This document shows, piece after piece, positions 1 to 5,168 of a stretch of 6,101 nt of DNA (its first letter is position 1; every line of letters begins with the position of its first letter). Both the position numbers and the translations under genes were made by a program. The DNA is taken from NCBI GenBank assembly GCA_031255875.1, contig JAIRRR010000078.1:1-6101 (forward strand). The letters are read 5' to 3'. The notes under the pieces were generated by a model that searched no databases, had not been told where the DNA came from, and was given only the letters and a program-made list of their open reading frames with translations. Source of the stretch: Treponema sp. (GTDB lineage Bacteria; Spirochaetota; Spirochaetia; Treponematales; Breznakiellaceae).

Positions 1-371
1 AAACCCTGCGCCATGTGCCTTCCGGGCAGGAGGTCCCCGTATTCCTTGCCGTTAAACGTGAGTTTTTCCGCGAGAAAGAACTTGTATTCCGGGGCTATGG
101 AGATGTCTGCGGCATATCCCTCCAGTTTTACCGGGGCGCCCTCTTTAAGGCCGTCTACAAAGCCGAACAAGCGGTCCAGGCCCCTTACATAATAGGTAGT
201 TCCCCGGCTTTCCACGGCGATTTGGCCGTTTACAAAGCCTAAAGTCCCCTCAATAACAAGCGGCTCCGGCAGCTGCCCCGGCGGCTGCTCCTGGCCCCGG
301 GGCCCCGCCTGGGCGAAGGCAAGGGCGGTGCAGAAAAGCAGGGCAATGACGGGCAAAAACCATCGTTTCAT
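1..371 (-). CDS. Small exported protein of unknown function (N-terminal part, runs off left edge)
   Basis: The ATG is at 371 on the minus strand, preceded by a GAGGAG ribosome binding site six bases upstream. 123 codons are readable before the window ends, so the C-terminus is missing. Residues 1-20 form a classical signal peptide: MKRW, then a hydrophobic core, then AFA before Gln21, a likely signal peptidase I site. Cys14 lies inside the core with Phe before it, so a lipoprotein is less likely. A Pro/Gln/Gly-rich linker (about 21-37) leads to a compact domain with alternating beta-like stretches (IEGTLGFVNGQIAVES, VKLEGYAADI) that could be a small OB-like or beta-barrel fold. I do not recognise the family. 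It is divergent from the kinase gene and has its own sigma-54 type promoter, so it is probably an output or accessory of that system, comparable in position to ZraP. The reading frame and export signal are well supported; the function is not. Confidence 0.8.
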   Translation of the reverse strand, partial: MKRWFLPVIALLFCTALAFAQAGPRGQEQPPGQLPEPLVIEGTLGFVNGQIAVESRGTTYYVRGLDRLFGFVDGLKEGAPVKLEGYAADISIAPEYKFFLAEKLTFNGKEYGDLLPGRHMAQG

Positions 372-401
372 ACGATTGCTCCTCAAACAAAAATAGAAAC
401 C

Positions 402-414
402 AAGTCAACGACTT
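402..414. promoter_or_regulatory. Perfect inverted repeat, candidate regulator-binding site
   Basis: AAGTC-AAC-GACTT is a perfect 5-bp dyad with a 3-bp spacer. Its centre lies about 75 bp upstream of the predicted plus-strand start near 483, close to the usual position of an NtrC-type enhancer. It also lies just downstream of the predicted minus-strand start near 416. It could be the binding site of the response regulator encoded at 2146-3603, activating the kinase operon and affecting the minus gene. Only one copy is seen, so this is suggestive only. Confidence 0.35.
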
Positions 415-426
415 TCCAGTAATGAT

Positions 427-443
427 AGCAAGAAATATGCCAA
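427..443 (-). promoter_or_regulatory. Sigma-54 (-24/-12) promoter for the exported-protein gene
   Basis: On the minus strand the sequence reads TTGGCATATTTCTTGCT. It keeps the invariant GG and GC with exactly 10 bases between them and matches YTGGCACG-N4-TTGCW except for two bases in the -24 element. The predicted start is near 416, giving a leader of about 45 nt with a good ribosome binding site before the ATG at 371. A sigma-54 activator gene lies 1.7 kb away. Confidence 0.65.
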
Positions 444-455
444 GTTCAAAAACGC

Positions 456-472
456 TTGGCACGATTTATGCT
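456..472 (+). promoter_or_regulatory. Sigma-54 (-24/-12) promoter for the kinase/regulator operon
   Basis: The plus strand reads TTGGCACGATTTATGCT. The full -24 element YTGGCACG is present, the GG-N10-GC spacing is exact, and only the first T of the -12 element TTGCW is replaced by A. The predicted start is near 483, leaving a 90-nt leader before the kinase ATG. It lies back to back with the minus-strand sigma-54 element, the two sharing a TGCCAAG-N10-CTTGGCA dyad (438-461). Confidence 0.7.
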
Positions 473-494
473 GGTATTTTTAAGAACCGGGCCG

Positions 495-520
495 GTAAAA
501 GGGGTATAATGTAAAAGGGG
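495..520 (+). repeat. Tandem GTAAAAGGGG repeats flanking TATAAT in the kinase leader
   Basis: GTAAAAGGGG occurs at 495-504 and again at 511-520, separated by exactly TATAAT (505-510). The TATAAT could be the -10 box of a second, sigma-70 promoter, but no good -35 box lies 16-18 bp upstream. In that case the repeats would be operator half-sites around it. They also fall in the predicted leader RNA of the sigma-54 transcript, so an RNA-level role is possible. A small hairpin, GGCTT-CCA-AAGCC, follows at 520-532. Confidence 0.4.
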
Positions 521-572
521 GCTTCCAAAGCCGGCCGGGTTTTGGAACGGGCCTGGGGAAGTGGAACGGTAA

Positions 573-2015
573 ATGAAAATAGCCTTACGGACAGGTTCCT
601 GGATCGCTACGGCGCTATGCTGGGCGCTCTTTTCGGCGCTGGCTTTTTTTATCCTCCTGCTCATGCGAGACCGGGCGCGGCTTATCCGGGACAACGACAA
701 CGAACGCCTTCTCAACGCGCTCTTTACGAGCCTGCGCAGTTATGACGACTTCGGCTCCGCCATAGAGGCGAACCCGGTACTCGGGGAGCGGATAGCCGGT
801 TTCGGGATTTACGGGGACGATCTCAGGCCCAGCTACCAGTGGGGCGCGGTCCCGGACAGGTTTGACGAAAAGCTGCTGGAAAAGCACCGCGTCGCGGGAA
901 ACGGCCGGTACACCATCCCCGACAAGCGCGGCAAGGGCGTAAAATTCATACTCCGGACCGGGAATTTCCCCCCCGCGCCGCCTTTCCCGCCCGGCCCCAA
1001 ACGGGAAGGCCGGGCCATGCCGCATCACGGCCGGGCGTCGGACGCCGAGCGGTTCCCGCCGTCCGGGAATCCCCCGCAGCCCGGGCGGTTCACGCGGCCC
1101 GCCGCGCCGTTGCGGGAGCCCGGCTACAGCTGGCGGCCCGGGGACGGCTCGGGCCAGAACCGCATGATGATCTTCCGCCAGGGTTTCGGTTTTTTCAACA
1201 CCCTGTCCGGCGGCAAGTACTTTTACATCGATATCGCGCATCCGGCTTACTGGCGCGTCATCACTTTTACCGCCGTGCTCTTCCCGCTAAGCTCGATTGT
1301 CATACTGGCGCTTGTGCTCTACATCAGGAACCTTTACATGAGGAACCGGGAATACCGGGACCGGATAGAGGCCCAGAAAAACCTGGTTGTCCTGGGAACC
1401 GCCGCGTCGACCCTGGCCCACGAGATTAAGAACCCCCTGCTTTCAATCCGGCTTCAAACAGGGATACTGCAAAAACTTTACCCGGAAAACGGCAGGGAGG
1501 AACTGGATATAATCAACGAGGAAGTGGACCGCCTCTCCGGCCTGACTTTTAGAATCAACGACTATATCCGGGACGCGAAGGGGAGCCCGCAGGAAATAAA
1601 CAGTTTCGAGATGCTTCGGGATATTTCGCAGCGGCTCTGCGGCAGGAATATTGCCGCTCCCGGCGTCCCGCAGGACAAGACGGTTCTCGCGGACCCGGAC
1701 AGGCTCCGCTCGGTCCTGGAGAATCTGATACGCAACGCCCTGGAAAGCGGCGGCGCGAAGGAGGACGTCAGCGCGGCAATAGGCGAAAACGCCGGGAAGA
1801 TCAGCATTACGGTCTTTGACCGGGGGCGGGGTATCGCGGAAGCCGATATGAAGCGGGTGTTCGATCCTTTTTTTACCAAAAAAAGCGCGGGGACGGGGAT
1901 AGGGCTGACTATATGCAAGCGCTTTGTCGAGGCCGCCGGGGGCGTTATTTCCCTGGAAAACCGGGAAGGGGGCGGCGTGGCGGCGGAGATTCTCCTGCCC
2001 AAGTACGGGGGGTAG
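573..2015 (+). CDS. Membrane sensor histidine kinase with Pro-rich extracytoplasmic domain
   Basis: This 480-residue protein is a two-component sensor that autophosphorylates on a histidine and passes the phosphate to its partner regulator. TM1 spans about 10-31 and TM2 about 229-251, so residues ~32-228 lie outside the cytoplasmic membrane. That sensor region contains an unusual Pro/Gly/Arg-rich stretch (about 132-195) including an MPHHGR segment. A short coiled linker (252-275) leads to the HisKA domain with the H-box AHEIKNP (His283). The ATPase domain follows, with N-box ENLIRNALE (Asn384, Asn388), G1 box DRGRG (416-420), F-box FDPFF (430-434) and G2 GTGIGL (440-445). All catalytic motifs are intact, and no PAS or HAMP domain is obvious. 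The ATG at 573 has only a modest upstream GGAA/GGAACGG element. The gene is first in an operon with an NtrC-type regulator, which fits the NtrB/ZraS/AtoS type of kinase. The stimulus is unknown. Confidence 0.95.
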   Translation: MKIALRTGSWIATALCWALFSALAFFILLLMRDRARLIRDNDNERLLNALFTSLRSYDDFGSAIEANPVLGERIAGFGIYGDDLRPSYQWGAVPDRFDEKLLEKHRVAGNGRYTIPDKRGKGVKFILRTGNFPPAPPFPPGPKREGRAMPHHGRASDAERFPPSGNPPQPGRFTRPAAPLREPGYSWRPGDGSGQNRMMIFRQGFGFFNTLSGGKYFYIDIAHPAYWRVITFTAVLFPLSSIVILALVLYIRNLYMRNREYRDRIEAQKNLVVLGTAASTLAHEIKNPLLSIRLQTGILQKLYPENGREELDIINEEVDRLSGLTFRINDYIRDAKGSPQEINSFEMLRDISQRLCGRNIAAPGVPQDKTVLADPDRLRSVLENLIRNALESGGAKEDVSAAIGENAGKISITVFDRGRGIAEADMKRVFDPFFTKKSAGTGIGLTICKRFVEAAGGVISLENREGGGVAAEILLPKYGG

Positions 2016-2035
2016 GCCGGGACCCTGGCCCGGCC
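2015..2035 (+). other. GC-rich hairpin at the end of the kinase gene
   Basis: GGCCGGG and CCCGGCC form a perfect 7-bp stem with a 7-nt loop, beginning on the last base of the kinase TAG stop. No T-run follows, so it is not a standard intrinsic terminator. It may protect the mRNA end or set the ratio of kinase to regulator. Confidence 0.4.
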
Positions 2036-2050
2036 GCAGGGGGGCCGGAC

Positions 2051-2093
2051 GGGGCCTGCGGCATTTGCGGCTGCCCGTCTGGTAACAGGCCCC
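2051..2093 (+). other. Long-loop inverted repeat in the kinase-regulator gap
   Basis: GGGGCCTG (2051-2058) and CAGGCCCC (2086-2093) are perfect 8-bp inverted copies separated by 27 bases. It is the second GC-rich structure in the 130-bp gap and lies just before an AT-richer stretch that carries the regulator's ribosome binding site. It lacks a T-run. It could attenuate read-through or act as a processing site; no promoter with both boxes is convincing in this gap. Confidence 0.3.
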
Positions 2094-2145
2094 CCTTGAT
2101 AACTTTAGGATTCTGCCAGTTTGAAATTTTACGGAGTGTAAAACC

Positions 2146-3603
2146 ATGCGCGTTCTGATTGTCGATGACGAGGGGCATATCCGGGAATCCCTGGGCAAGT
2201 ACCTTGCCCTGGAGAAGATAGAGGCCAGGGGTTTCGAGACTGCGGAGGAGGCCCGGCAGGGGCTTGAGCAGGAGGTTTTCGACGCGGCGGTGCTGGACCT
2301 GCGGCTGCCCGGCATGAGCGGGCAGGATCTTCTGCTGTGGATGCGGCAGCAGGGCCTTACTACGCCGGTGATTATGATTTCGGCCCACGGCCAGATTGCC
2401 GACGCGGTGGAGGCCCTTAAAACCGGCGCCCAGGATTACCTGGTAAAGCCCTTCGACCCCGCCGAGCTGGTGATCCGGCTCCGCTCCCTGGTGGAGAACC
2501 GGCGGCGGGAAAACCGTATCGAAACCGAGGAACGGCAACGCGGGCCGGAAAGCGGGCTTATCGGGGAATCGGGGGCGATGCGGGAGCTTGGCGAGCGGAT
2601 ACGGAAGATCGCCGCCTCCGAGGTGACGGTGCTTATTACCGGGGAATCGGGCAGCGGGAAGGAGGCGGTGGCCCGGGAAATCCACCGCCGGGGGGAGCAC
2701 CGCGACGAGCCTTTTGCCGCCGTGAATATCGGGGGTATCCACGAGGGGCTTATGGAAAGCGAGCTTTTCGGCCACGAGAAGGGGGCTTTTACCGGCGCGT
2801 CCGGGCGCAGGCTGGGGCTGTTCGAAATCGCGGGCCGGGGGACTATCTTCCTTGACGAGATCGGCGAGATGCCCCAGGCCCTGCAGGTAAAATTGCTGCG
2901 GGTGCTCCAGGAAAGGAAGATCCGGCGGCTCGGGGGGGCCGGCGACATTCCGGTCAACGCCCGGATTATTTCCGCGACAAACCGGGACCTGGAAACCATG
3001 GTAAAAAACGGCGCTTTCCGGGAGGACCTTTACTTCCGGCTCAACGTTTTCAGGCTGATCGTCCCGCCCCTCAGGGACAGGCGGGAGGATATTCCTCCGC
3101 TTGCGAAACACCTTCTCCGCGTCCTTGGTTCCCGCATGGGGCTCGCGCCCCGGAAGCTGAGCAGGGAGGCGCTGGAAAAACTTTCCCGCTATTCGTTCCC
3201 CGGCAATGTGCGGGAACTGGAAAACATTCTGGAACGGGCGCTTATCTACGGCGAGGGGGGCGTGATCGGGGCCGGGGATATTGAGCTTCACCGGGCGGCG
3301 GGCCTGGGGGACGCTGAAGTTCCGGAGGCGGGGGCGGAAAACGCCGGGTATTCCCCGCCTGCGGGAACGGATGCGGAGGCGGGCCGGGTTTACGGCAGCG
3401 GCGGCCGCCGTCACGGGGGAACGCCGGGACCAGGGGCGGGCGCTCCCCGACCGCTTGAAAGCTGGGAAAAGGAGGCCATACTGGAAGCGCTTGATCGCTG
3501 CAAGGGGAACCGCACCAGGGCGGCCGGGGAACTCGGCATTACGCGGAAGACCCTGCTCAACAAGGTGAAGGCCTACGGGATAGTGGTTAAAAAACCGGAA
3601 TGA
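2146..3603 (+). CDS. NtrC-family sigma-54-dependent response regulator
   Basis: This 485-residue cytoplasmic activator receives phosphate from the neighbouring kinase and uses ATP to open sigma-54 promoters. The receiver domain (1-~118) has the acidic pocket Asp7/Asp8, phospho-acceptor Asp51, Ser79 and Lys101. The AAA+ domain (~137-370) has Walker A GESGSGKE (166-173, Lys172), the sigma-54 contact loop GAFTGA (213-218), Walker B FLDE (Asp237, Glu238), SATNRD (276-281), FREDLYFRL (291-299) and PGNVREL (352-358). A low-complexity Gly/Pro/Ala linker (~383-436) leads to a Fis-type helix-turn-helix (~437-482, with NRTRAAGELGITRKTLLNKV). Every key residue is present, so it should be a fully active enhancer-binding protein. 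The ATG at 2146 follows GGAG with 9-base spacing. Two sigma-54 type promoters lie in the divergent region upstream of the operon, which suggests autoregulation. Possible subfamily relatives are ZraR, AtoC and the treponemal Rrp2-like regulators; sequence alone does not choose between them. Confidence 0.97.
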   Translation: MRVLIVDDEGHIRESLGKYLALEKIEARGFETAEEARQGLEQEVFDAAVLDLRLPGMSGQDLLLWMRQQGLTTPVIMISAHGQIADAVEALKTGAQDYLVKPFDPAELVIRLRSLVENRRRENRIETEERQRGPESGLIGESGAMRELGERIRKIAASEVTVLITGESGSGKEAVAREIHRRGEHRDEPFAAVNIGGIHEGLMESELFGHEKGAFTGASGRRLGLFEIAGRGTIFLDEIGEMPQALQVKLLRVLQERKIRRLGGAGDIPVNARIISATNRDLETMVKNGAFREDLYFRLNVFRLIVPPLRDRREDIPPLAKHLLRVLGSRMGLAPRKLSREALEKLSRYSFPGNVRELENILERALIYGEGGVIGAGDIELHRAAGLGDAEVPEAGAENAGYSPPAGTDAEAGRVYGSGGRRHGGTPGPGAGAPRPLESWEKEAILEALDRCKGNRTRAAGELGITRKTLLNKVKAYGIVVKKPE

Positions 3604-3792
3604 GCCGGCGGGCTGCCCCTGCGCGCCAAACGGCCCGCTACAGCGGCAGCCGCCGCAGCCGCCCCGGGATACGCGCTCCCGCGATACGCGCCCCGTATCT
3701 TGAAAGCGCGCCGGAAATGCCGCATACTGACCATGCGGAAACGGCTGGCGGTGTCTGGCCCGTCGGCGTCAGGCACGGAGCGGGGGAAATAC

Positions 3793-4593
3793 ATGAGCGT
3801 CACAGACGGATGGGTTTGGGTGATGGGCGGGACCGGGTTTATTTTCCTGATGACCAGCCTGGGCGCAGCCATGGTCTTTTTTTTCCGCAAAGCCGCAGGC
3901 GAGGGTGTACAGAAGGTTTTCCTCGGTTTCGCGGCGGGTGTGATGATCGCCGCCTCCATGTGGGGGCTGCTTGCCCCTGCCATAGATCAGGCCGAAGCAC
4001 GGGGGCAGCCGGGCTGGATTCCCGCTGCCGGCGGGTTTATCCTGGGCGTCCTCTTCCTGTACGCCCTTGACCGGCTTATCCCCCATCTGCACCCCTCGTC
4101 CAATACTACGGAGGGAATCCCCTCCCGGGCCGGGCGCGCGACCCTGCTCGTCTGGGCCGTTACCCTGCACAATATCCCCGAGGGGATGGCAGTCGGCCTT
4201 TCCTTCGCGCTGGCCGTGCAGAGTCCCGAAAACTCGGGCCTGTACGCCTCCGCGATCGCCCTTGCCCTGGGGATCGGGATACAGAATTTCCCCGAAGGCG
4301 CGGCCATATCCATTCCTTTAAGGCAGGAGGGGATGCCTGCGGCAAAATCCTTCCTGTTCGGCTGCCTTTCCGGCGCGGTTGAGCCTGTCTTCGGCATTAT
4401 AACGGTTTTTCTGGCCGCGCTGATCGCGCCCTATATGCCCTGGCTTCTGGCCTTTGCCGCAGGCGCGATGATGTACGTGGTGGTGGAAGAACTTATCCCC
4501 GAGGCAAACCTGGGGAGCCATTCCAACATCGGGACCATGGGCGTTATGGCGGGCTTCCTGCTCATGATGATCCTCGACGTGGCGCTGGGGTAG
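3793..4593 (+). CDS. ZIP-family divalent metal transporter (GufA/ZupT-like)
   Basis: This 266-residue inner-membrane protein has eight predicted helices: about 7-31, 42-62, 75-95, 115-142, 149-174, 185-210, 213-237 and 247-265. The family imports Zn, Fe, Mn or related divalent cations into the cytoplasm. The metal-site signatures are intact: HNIPEG in helix 4 (His126, Asn127, Glu130) and QNFPEG in helix 5 (Gln164, Asn165, Glu168), plus an acidic EELIPE motif at helix 7 (232-237). The helix 3-4 loop carries a short His motif, HLH (98-100). I chose the ATG at 3793 because GGGGGA sits 5 bases upstream and the following residues enter helix 1 directly; an in-frame TTG at 3700 would add a basic, non-conserved leader. 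The gene lies 189 bp after the regulator, same strand. That gap is GC-rich with small inverted repeats (for example GCGGGC/GCCCGC at 3608-3638) but no clear promoter or terminator, so co-transcription is possible. Metal specificity cannot be read from the sequence. Confidence 0.95.
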   Translation: MSVTDGWVWVMGGTGFIFLMTSLGAAMVFFFRKAAGEGVQKVFLGFAAGVMIAASMWGLLAPAIDQAEARGQPGWIPAAGGFILGVLFLYALDRLIPHLHPSSNTTEGIPSRAGRATLLVWAVTLHNIPEGMAVGLSFALAVQSPENSGLYASAIALALGIGIQNFPEGAAISIPLRQEGMPAAKSFLFGCLSGAVEPVFGIITVFLAALIAPYMPWLLAFAAGAMMYVVVEELIPEANLGSHSNIGTMGVMAGFLLMMILDVALG

Positions 4594-4625
4594 CGGAGTA
4601 ACGGCGGTTAAGGGCAGGACGCGCC

Positions 4626-4648
4626 GCGCGGCTTTTGCCAAACCGCGC
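4626..4648. terminator. Possible weak hairpin between ZIP gene and tRNA-Ser(GGA)
   Basis: GCGCGG and CCGCGC form a 6-bp stem with an 11-nt loop in the 64-bp gap between two convergent transcription units (ZIP on plus, tRNA-Ser on minus). Position suits a shared terminator, but no clear T-run follows on either strand. This is the only candidate in the gap. Confidence 0.3.
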
Positions 4649-4657
4649 TATTGCCAA

Positions 4658-4744
4658 CGGAGAGAGAGGGATTTGAACCCTCGGTACCCTTCCGGGTACA
4701 CACGACTTCCAATCGTGCACCTTCGGCCGCTCGGTCATCTCTCC
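4658..4744 (-). tRNA. tRNA-Ser, anticodon GGA
   Basis: An 87-nt class II tRNA on the minus strand. The acceptor GGAGAGA pairs with TCTCTCC and is followed by discriminator G. The anticodon stem CACGA/TCGTG encloses loop TTGGAAG, giving anticodon GGA, which reads UCC and UCU. The long variable arm GTACCC-GGAA-GGGTAC is typical of serine tRNAs, and the T-arm is GAGGG-TTCAAAT-CCCTC. The genomic sequence continues TTGG after the discriminator, so CCA is not encoded and must be added by a CCA-adding enzyme. It has its own promoter (4790-4817). Confidence 0.97.
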
Positions 4745-4766
4745 AGGTATAAAAGCCGGGGACGGG

Positions 4767-4784
4767 CCCGTTCTTTATAACGGG
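4767..4784 (-). other. Hairpin in the 5' leader of pre-tRNA-Ser(GGA)
   Basis: CCCGTT and AACGGG form a perfect 6-bp stem with a 6-nt loop, immediately at the predicted transcription start near 4783 and about 22 bases before the mature 5' end. It may protect the leader or position RNase P. Confidence 0.35.
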
Positions 4785-4789
4785 ATCAA

Positions 4790-4817
4790 GTTATACCGAA
4801 ATACCCTTCTTTGTCAA
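4790..4817 (-). promoter_or_regulatory. Sigma-70 promoter for tRNA-Ser(GGA)
   Basis: Minus strand: TTGACA (4817-4812), a 16-base spacer, then TATAAC (4795-4790). The start is expected near 4783, giving a leader of about 39 nt. The -35 is a perfect consensus and the -10 differs only in its last base. Confidence 0.7.
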
Positions 4818-4841
4818 TTGAGTGTGACCAAAATGCAAGGC

Positions 4842-4906
4842 GTCGGCGGGCGCTCCGGTTCGAATCCCCCCGGAAACCTTCTTGGACTCGGAGCAGGGGG
4901 GATTCG
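4842..4906. repeat. 65-bp direct repeat, copy A (contains a tRNA-Ser 3'-end fragment)
   Basis: This segment matches 4994-5058 in 62 of 65 positions with no gaps, at a fixed offset of 152 bp. On the minus strand its first 18 bases equal the last 18 bases of tRNA-Ser(UGA) (end of T-loop, T-stem strand, acceptor strand, discriminator), followed by 47 bases of trailer. The tRNA-like match stops abruptly at 4906: further upstream on the minus strand nothing resembles a tRNA body. It is therefore a stranded tRNA 3' end plus trailer, not a second tRNA. Confidence 0.9.
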
Positions 4907-4961
4907 CCTTACGGGCCCGTGCTTCCTGCCCGGCCCCTCCAGGCCGCCTCCGCGCCCTGCC

Positions 4962-4983
4962 GGCGCCATCCGTGGCGCCTTTT
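4962..4983 (+). terminator. Intrinsic-terminator-like hairpin between the two repeat copies
   Basis: GGCGCCA-TCCG-TGGCGCC is a perfect 7-bp GC-rich stem with a 4-nt loop, followed directly by TTTT on the plus strand. It looks like a good short intrinsic terminator, yet no plus-strand gene precedes it; both neighbouring tRNAs are on the minus strand. It could stop unseen plus-strand transcription from entering tRNA-Ser(UGA), or be a remnant from whatever lay between the repeats. The remaining bases of the 87-bp spacer (4907-4993) hold no recognised gene. Confidence 0.5.
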
Positions 4984-4993
4984 CCTCCCCCTG

Positions 4994-5058
4994 GTCGGCG
5001 GGCGCTCCGGTTCGAATCCCCCCGGAAACCTTCTCGAACACGGAGCAGGGGGGATTCG
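4994..5058. repeat. 65-bp direct repeat, copy B (overlaps the 3' end of tRNA-Ser(UGA))
   Basis: Copy B partner of 4842-4906, with three mismatches. Positions 5041-5058 are the genuine 3' end of tRNA-Ser(UGA); 4994-5040 is its trailer. A repeat ending inside a tRNA 3' end is the usual shape of an attachment-site duplication left by a tRNA-targeting integrase. Here only 87 bp separate the copies and no integrase is present, so tandem duplication of a tRNA end is an equal alternative. Confidence 0.9.
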
Positions 5059-5062
5059 AACC
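5009..5062. repeat. 15-bp perfect inverted repeat between tRNA T-arm and its trailer
   Basis: GGTTCGAATCCCCCC at 5009-5023 is the exact reverse complement of 5048-5062, which is the T-arm of tRNA-Ser(UGA). The spacer is 24 bases. In the precursor RNA the trailer could pair with the T-arm of the same molecule. A second pair, GCTCCG (5004-5009) and CGGAGC (5041-5046), links the trailer to the acceptor strand. In copy A the corresponding right arm is cut short, leaving 11 bp (4861-4871 with 4896-4906). Confidence 0.85.
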
Positions 5063-5125
5063 CCCGGTGCCTTGCGGCACAACGGTTTTCAAGACCGCCT
5101 CCTTCAACCACTCGGACACCGCTCC
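5041..5125 (-). tRNA. tRNA-Ser, anticodon UGA
   Basis: An 85-nt class II tRNA on the minus strand. The acceptor GGAGCGG pairs with CTGCTCC (one G-U) and is followed by discriminator G. The anticodon stem GCGGT/ACCGT encloses loop CTTGAAA, giving anticodon UGA, which reads UCA and, by wobble, other UCN codons. The variable arm is GTGCC-GCAA-GGCAC and the T-arm GGGGG-TTCGAAT-CCCCC. CCA is not encoded, because TGT follows the discriminator. Its last 18 bases are duplicated 152 bp downstream. Confidence 0.97.
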
Positions 5126-5138
5126 AGCGTAGATTTAA

Positions 5139-5168
5139 ATCCTAGCTGGAAAGAGGGATGGATGTCAA
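5139..5168 (-). promoter_or_regulatory. Sigma-70 promoter for tRNA-Ser(UGA)
   Basis: Minus strand: TTGACA (5168-5163), an 18-base spacer, then TAGGAT (5144-5139). The start should be near 5132, about 7 bases before the mature tRNA. The region farther upstream (5169-5295) is GC-rich and I see no gene in it, only a small hairpin GCCGC/GCGGC at 5268-5283. Confidence 0.6.

Noticed and set aside
482..510. Complete sigma-70 promoter with TATAAT at 505-510 for the kinase
   Set aside because: No acceptable -35 hexamer is found 16-18 bp upstream, so it is kept only as part of the tandem-repeat note.
615..1241. 208-codon minus-strand open frame opposite the kinase
   Set aside because: A shadow of the kinase gene caused by GC-rich third positions; no signal, domain or ribosome binding site.
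1945..3414. 489-codon open frame on the minus strand opposite the regulator
   Set aside because: It is antisense to an NtrC-type regulator with every catalytic motif intact. GC-rich codon use leaves the opposite frame open; the product is Pro/Arg/Gly-rich with no domain.
3700..3792. N-terminal extension of the ZIP transporter from a TTG at 3700
   Set aside because: The extra residues are basic and unlike the family, while the ATG at 3793 has a strong ribosome binding site and leads straight into helix 1.
4842..4993. A third tRNA-Ser gene or pseudogene at repeat copy A
   Set aside because: Only the last 18 tRNA bases are present. No T-loop completion, variable arm, anticodon stem or acceptor 5' strand can be found upstream on the minus strand.
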